Shown one piece after another: positions 5,388 to 5,531 of a DNA stretch of 5,531 nucleotides. Source of the stretch: an uncultured Leucobacter sp. (GTDB lineage: Bacteria > Actinomycetota > Actinomycetes > Actinomycetales > Microbacteriaceae); NCBI GenBank assembly GCA_945952575.1, contig CAMFIY010000207.1:1-5531 (forward strand), written 5' to 3'. The translations under genes were made by a program, and so were the position numbers. The notes under the pieces are model-generated. The model did not search any database and was not told the origin of the DNA. It saw only the letters and a program-made list of their open reading frames with translations. How positions within the stretch are numbered: the stretch's first letter is position 1; every line of letters starts with the position of its first letter.

Positions 5388-5531
5388 AGAAGATCCTCTA
5401 CGCCGTGCTCACCACGCTGAGCGCGGTCGTCGTCGCCGTGAGCTACGAGGCGTCGCTGCAGAGCTCGAGCCAGCTCGCTGCTGCGAGCTCCGCCGGGACG
5501 AGCTCCTCGCCGGGTTCGGGATCCGCCTCCG
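5384..5531 (+). CDS. Exported protein, probably FMN-binding-domain electron acceptor (partial, N-terminus only)
   Basis: Only 49 codons are in the window. They show a short basic start (MKK), a hydrophobic core at about residues 4-19 without a clear lipobox Cys, and then a Ser/Ala/Gly-rich stretch (24-49) that looks like an extracytoplasmic linker. No catalytic domain is visible yet. The call rests on context: in actinobacteria, a NOX-like ferric reductase gene is often followed by a small exported protein with an FMN_bind domain and sometimes by an ApbE flavin transferase, and this N-terminus has the usual look of that partner. The ATG overlaps the upstream TGA (ATGA) and has GGAG seven bases upstream. 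Export is well supported; the FMN-binding role is inference that bases beyond 5531 would settle. Another exported or membrane-anchored protein is possible. Confidence 0.75.
   Translation, partial: MKKILYAVLTTLSAVVVAVSYEASLQSSSQLAAASSAGTSSSPGSGSAS

Noticed and set aside
1..5531. CRISPR arrays, tRNA or rRNA genes, insertion sequences
   Set aside because: No spaced direct repeats, cloverleaf-like sequences, rRNA motifs, transposase motifs or flanking terminal repeats were seen; nearly all bases belong to ordinary protein genes.

Overview
The window is GC-rich, with strong G/C preference at third codon positions, GTG starts, and promoter-like sequences of the TTGACA / TAnnnT type, one of which points to a leaderless mRNA. 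This suggests an actinobacterium, plausibly of the Microbacteriaceae type. The organism assignment is inference from composition and gene style only.

Layout. (1) Positions 1-1885, minus strand: a two-gene operon. A flavin reductase with a long C-terminal extension comes first, followed after 13 bases by an aldehyde dehydrogenase that runs off the left edge. (2) Positions 1886-1989: a compact divergent control region with two back-to-back promoters and two copies of TGTCTGACA, a motif of the kind bound by FadR-subfamily GntR repressors. (3) Positions 1990-2679, plus strand: a GntR/FCD regulator, predicted to be leaderless and autoregulated. (4) Positions 2708-3688, plus strand: a luciferase-like flavin-dependent oxidoreductase, 28 bases behind the regulator. 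(5) Positions 3689-3827: a 139-base intergenic region with inverted repeats and a possible three-codon upstream ORF. (6) Positions 3828-5387, plus strand: a NOX/ferric-reductase-like membrane flavocytochrome with the full two-heme histidine pattern. (7) Positions 5384-5531, plus strand: the start of an exported, Ser-rich protein that overlaps the previous gene by ATGA and is probably an FMN-binding-domain electron acceptor.

How the genes may work together. Region 1-2679 looks like a regulated catabolic cassette. The reductase would supply reduced flavin to an oxygenase not seen here (perhaps beyond the left edge), the aldehyde dehydrogenase would oxidise an aldehyde product, and the GntR protein would release both promoters on binding an effector. 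The substrate cannot be told from this window. Region 3828-5531 looks like a separate trans-membrane electron-export module: cytosolic NAD(P)H to FAD, to two hemes, to an exported flavoprotein.

Most notable are the operator/promoter architecture, an unusual Nudix-like C-terminal extension on the flavin reductase that lacks the Nudix box, and an aldehyde dehydrogenase in which the normally conserved general-base Glu is Ala.
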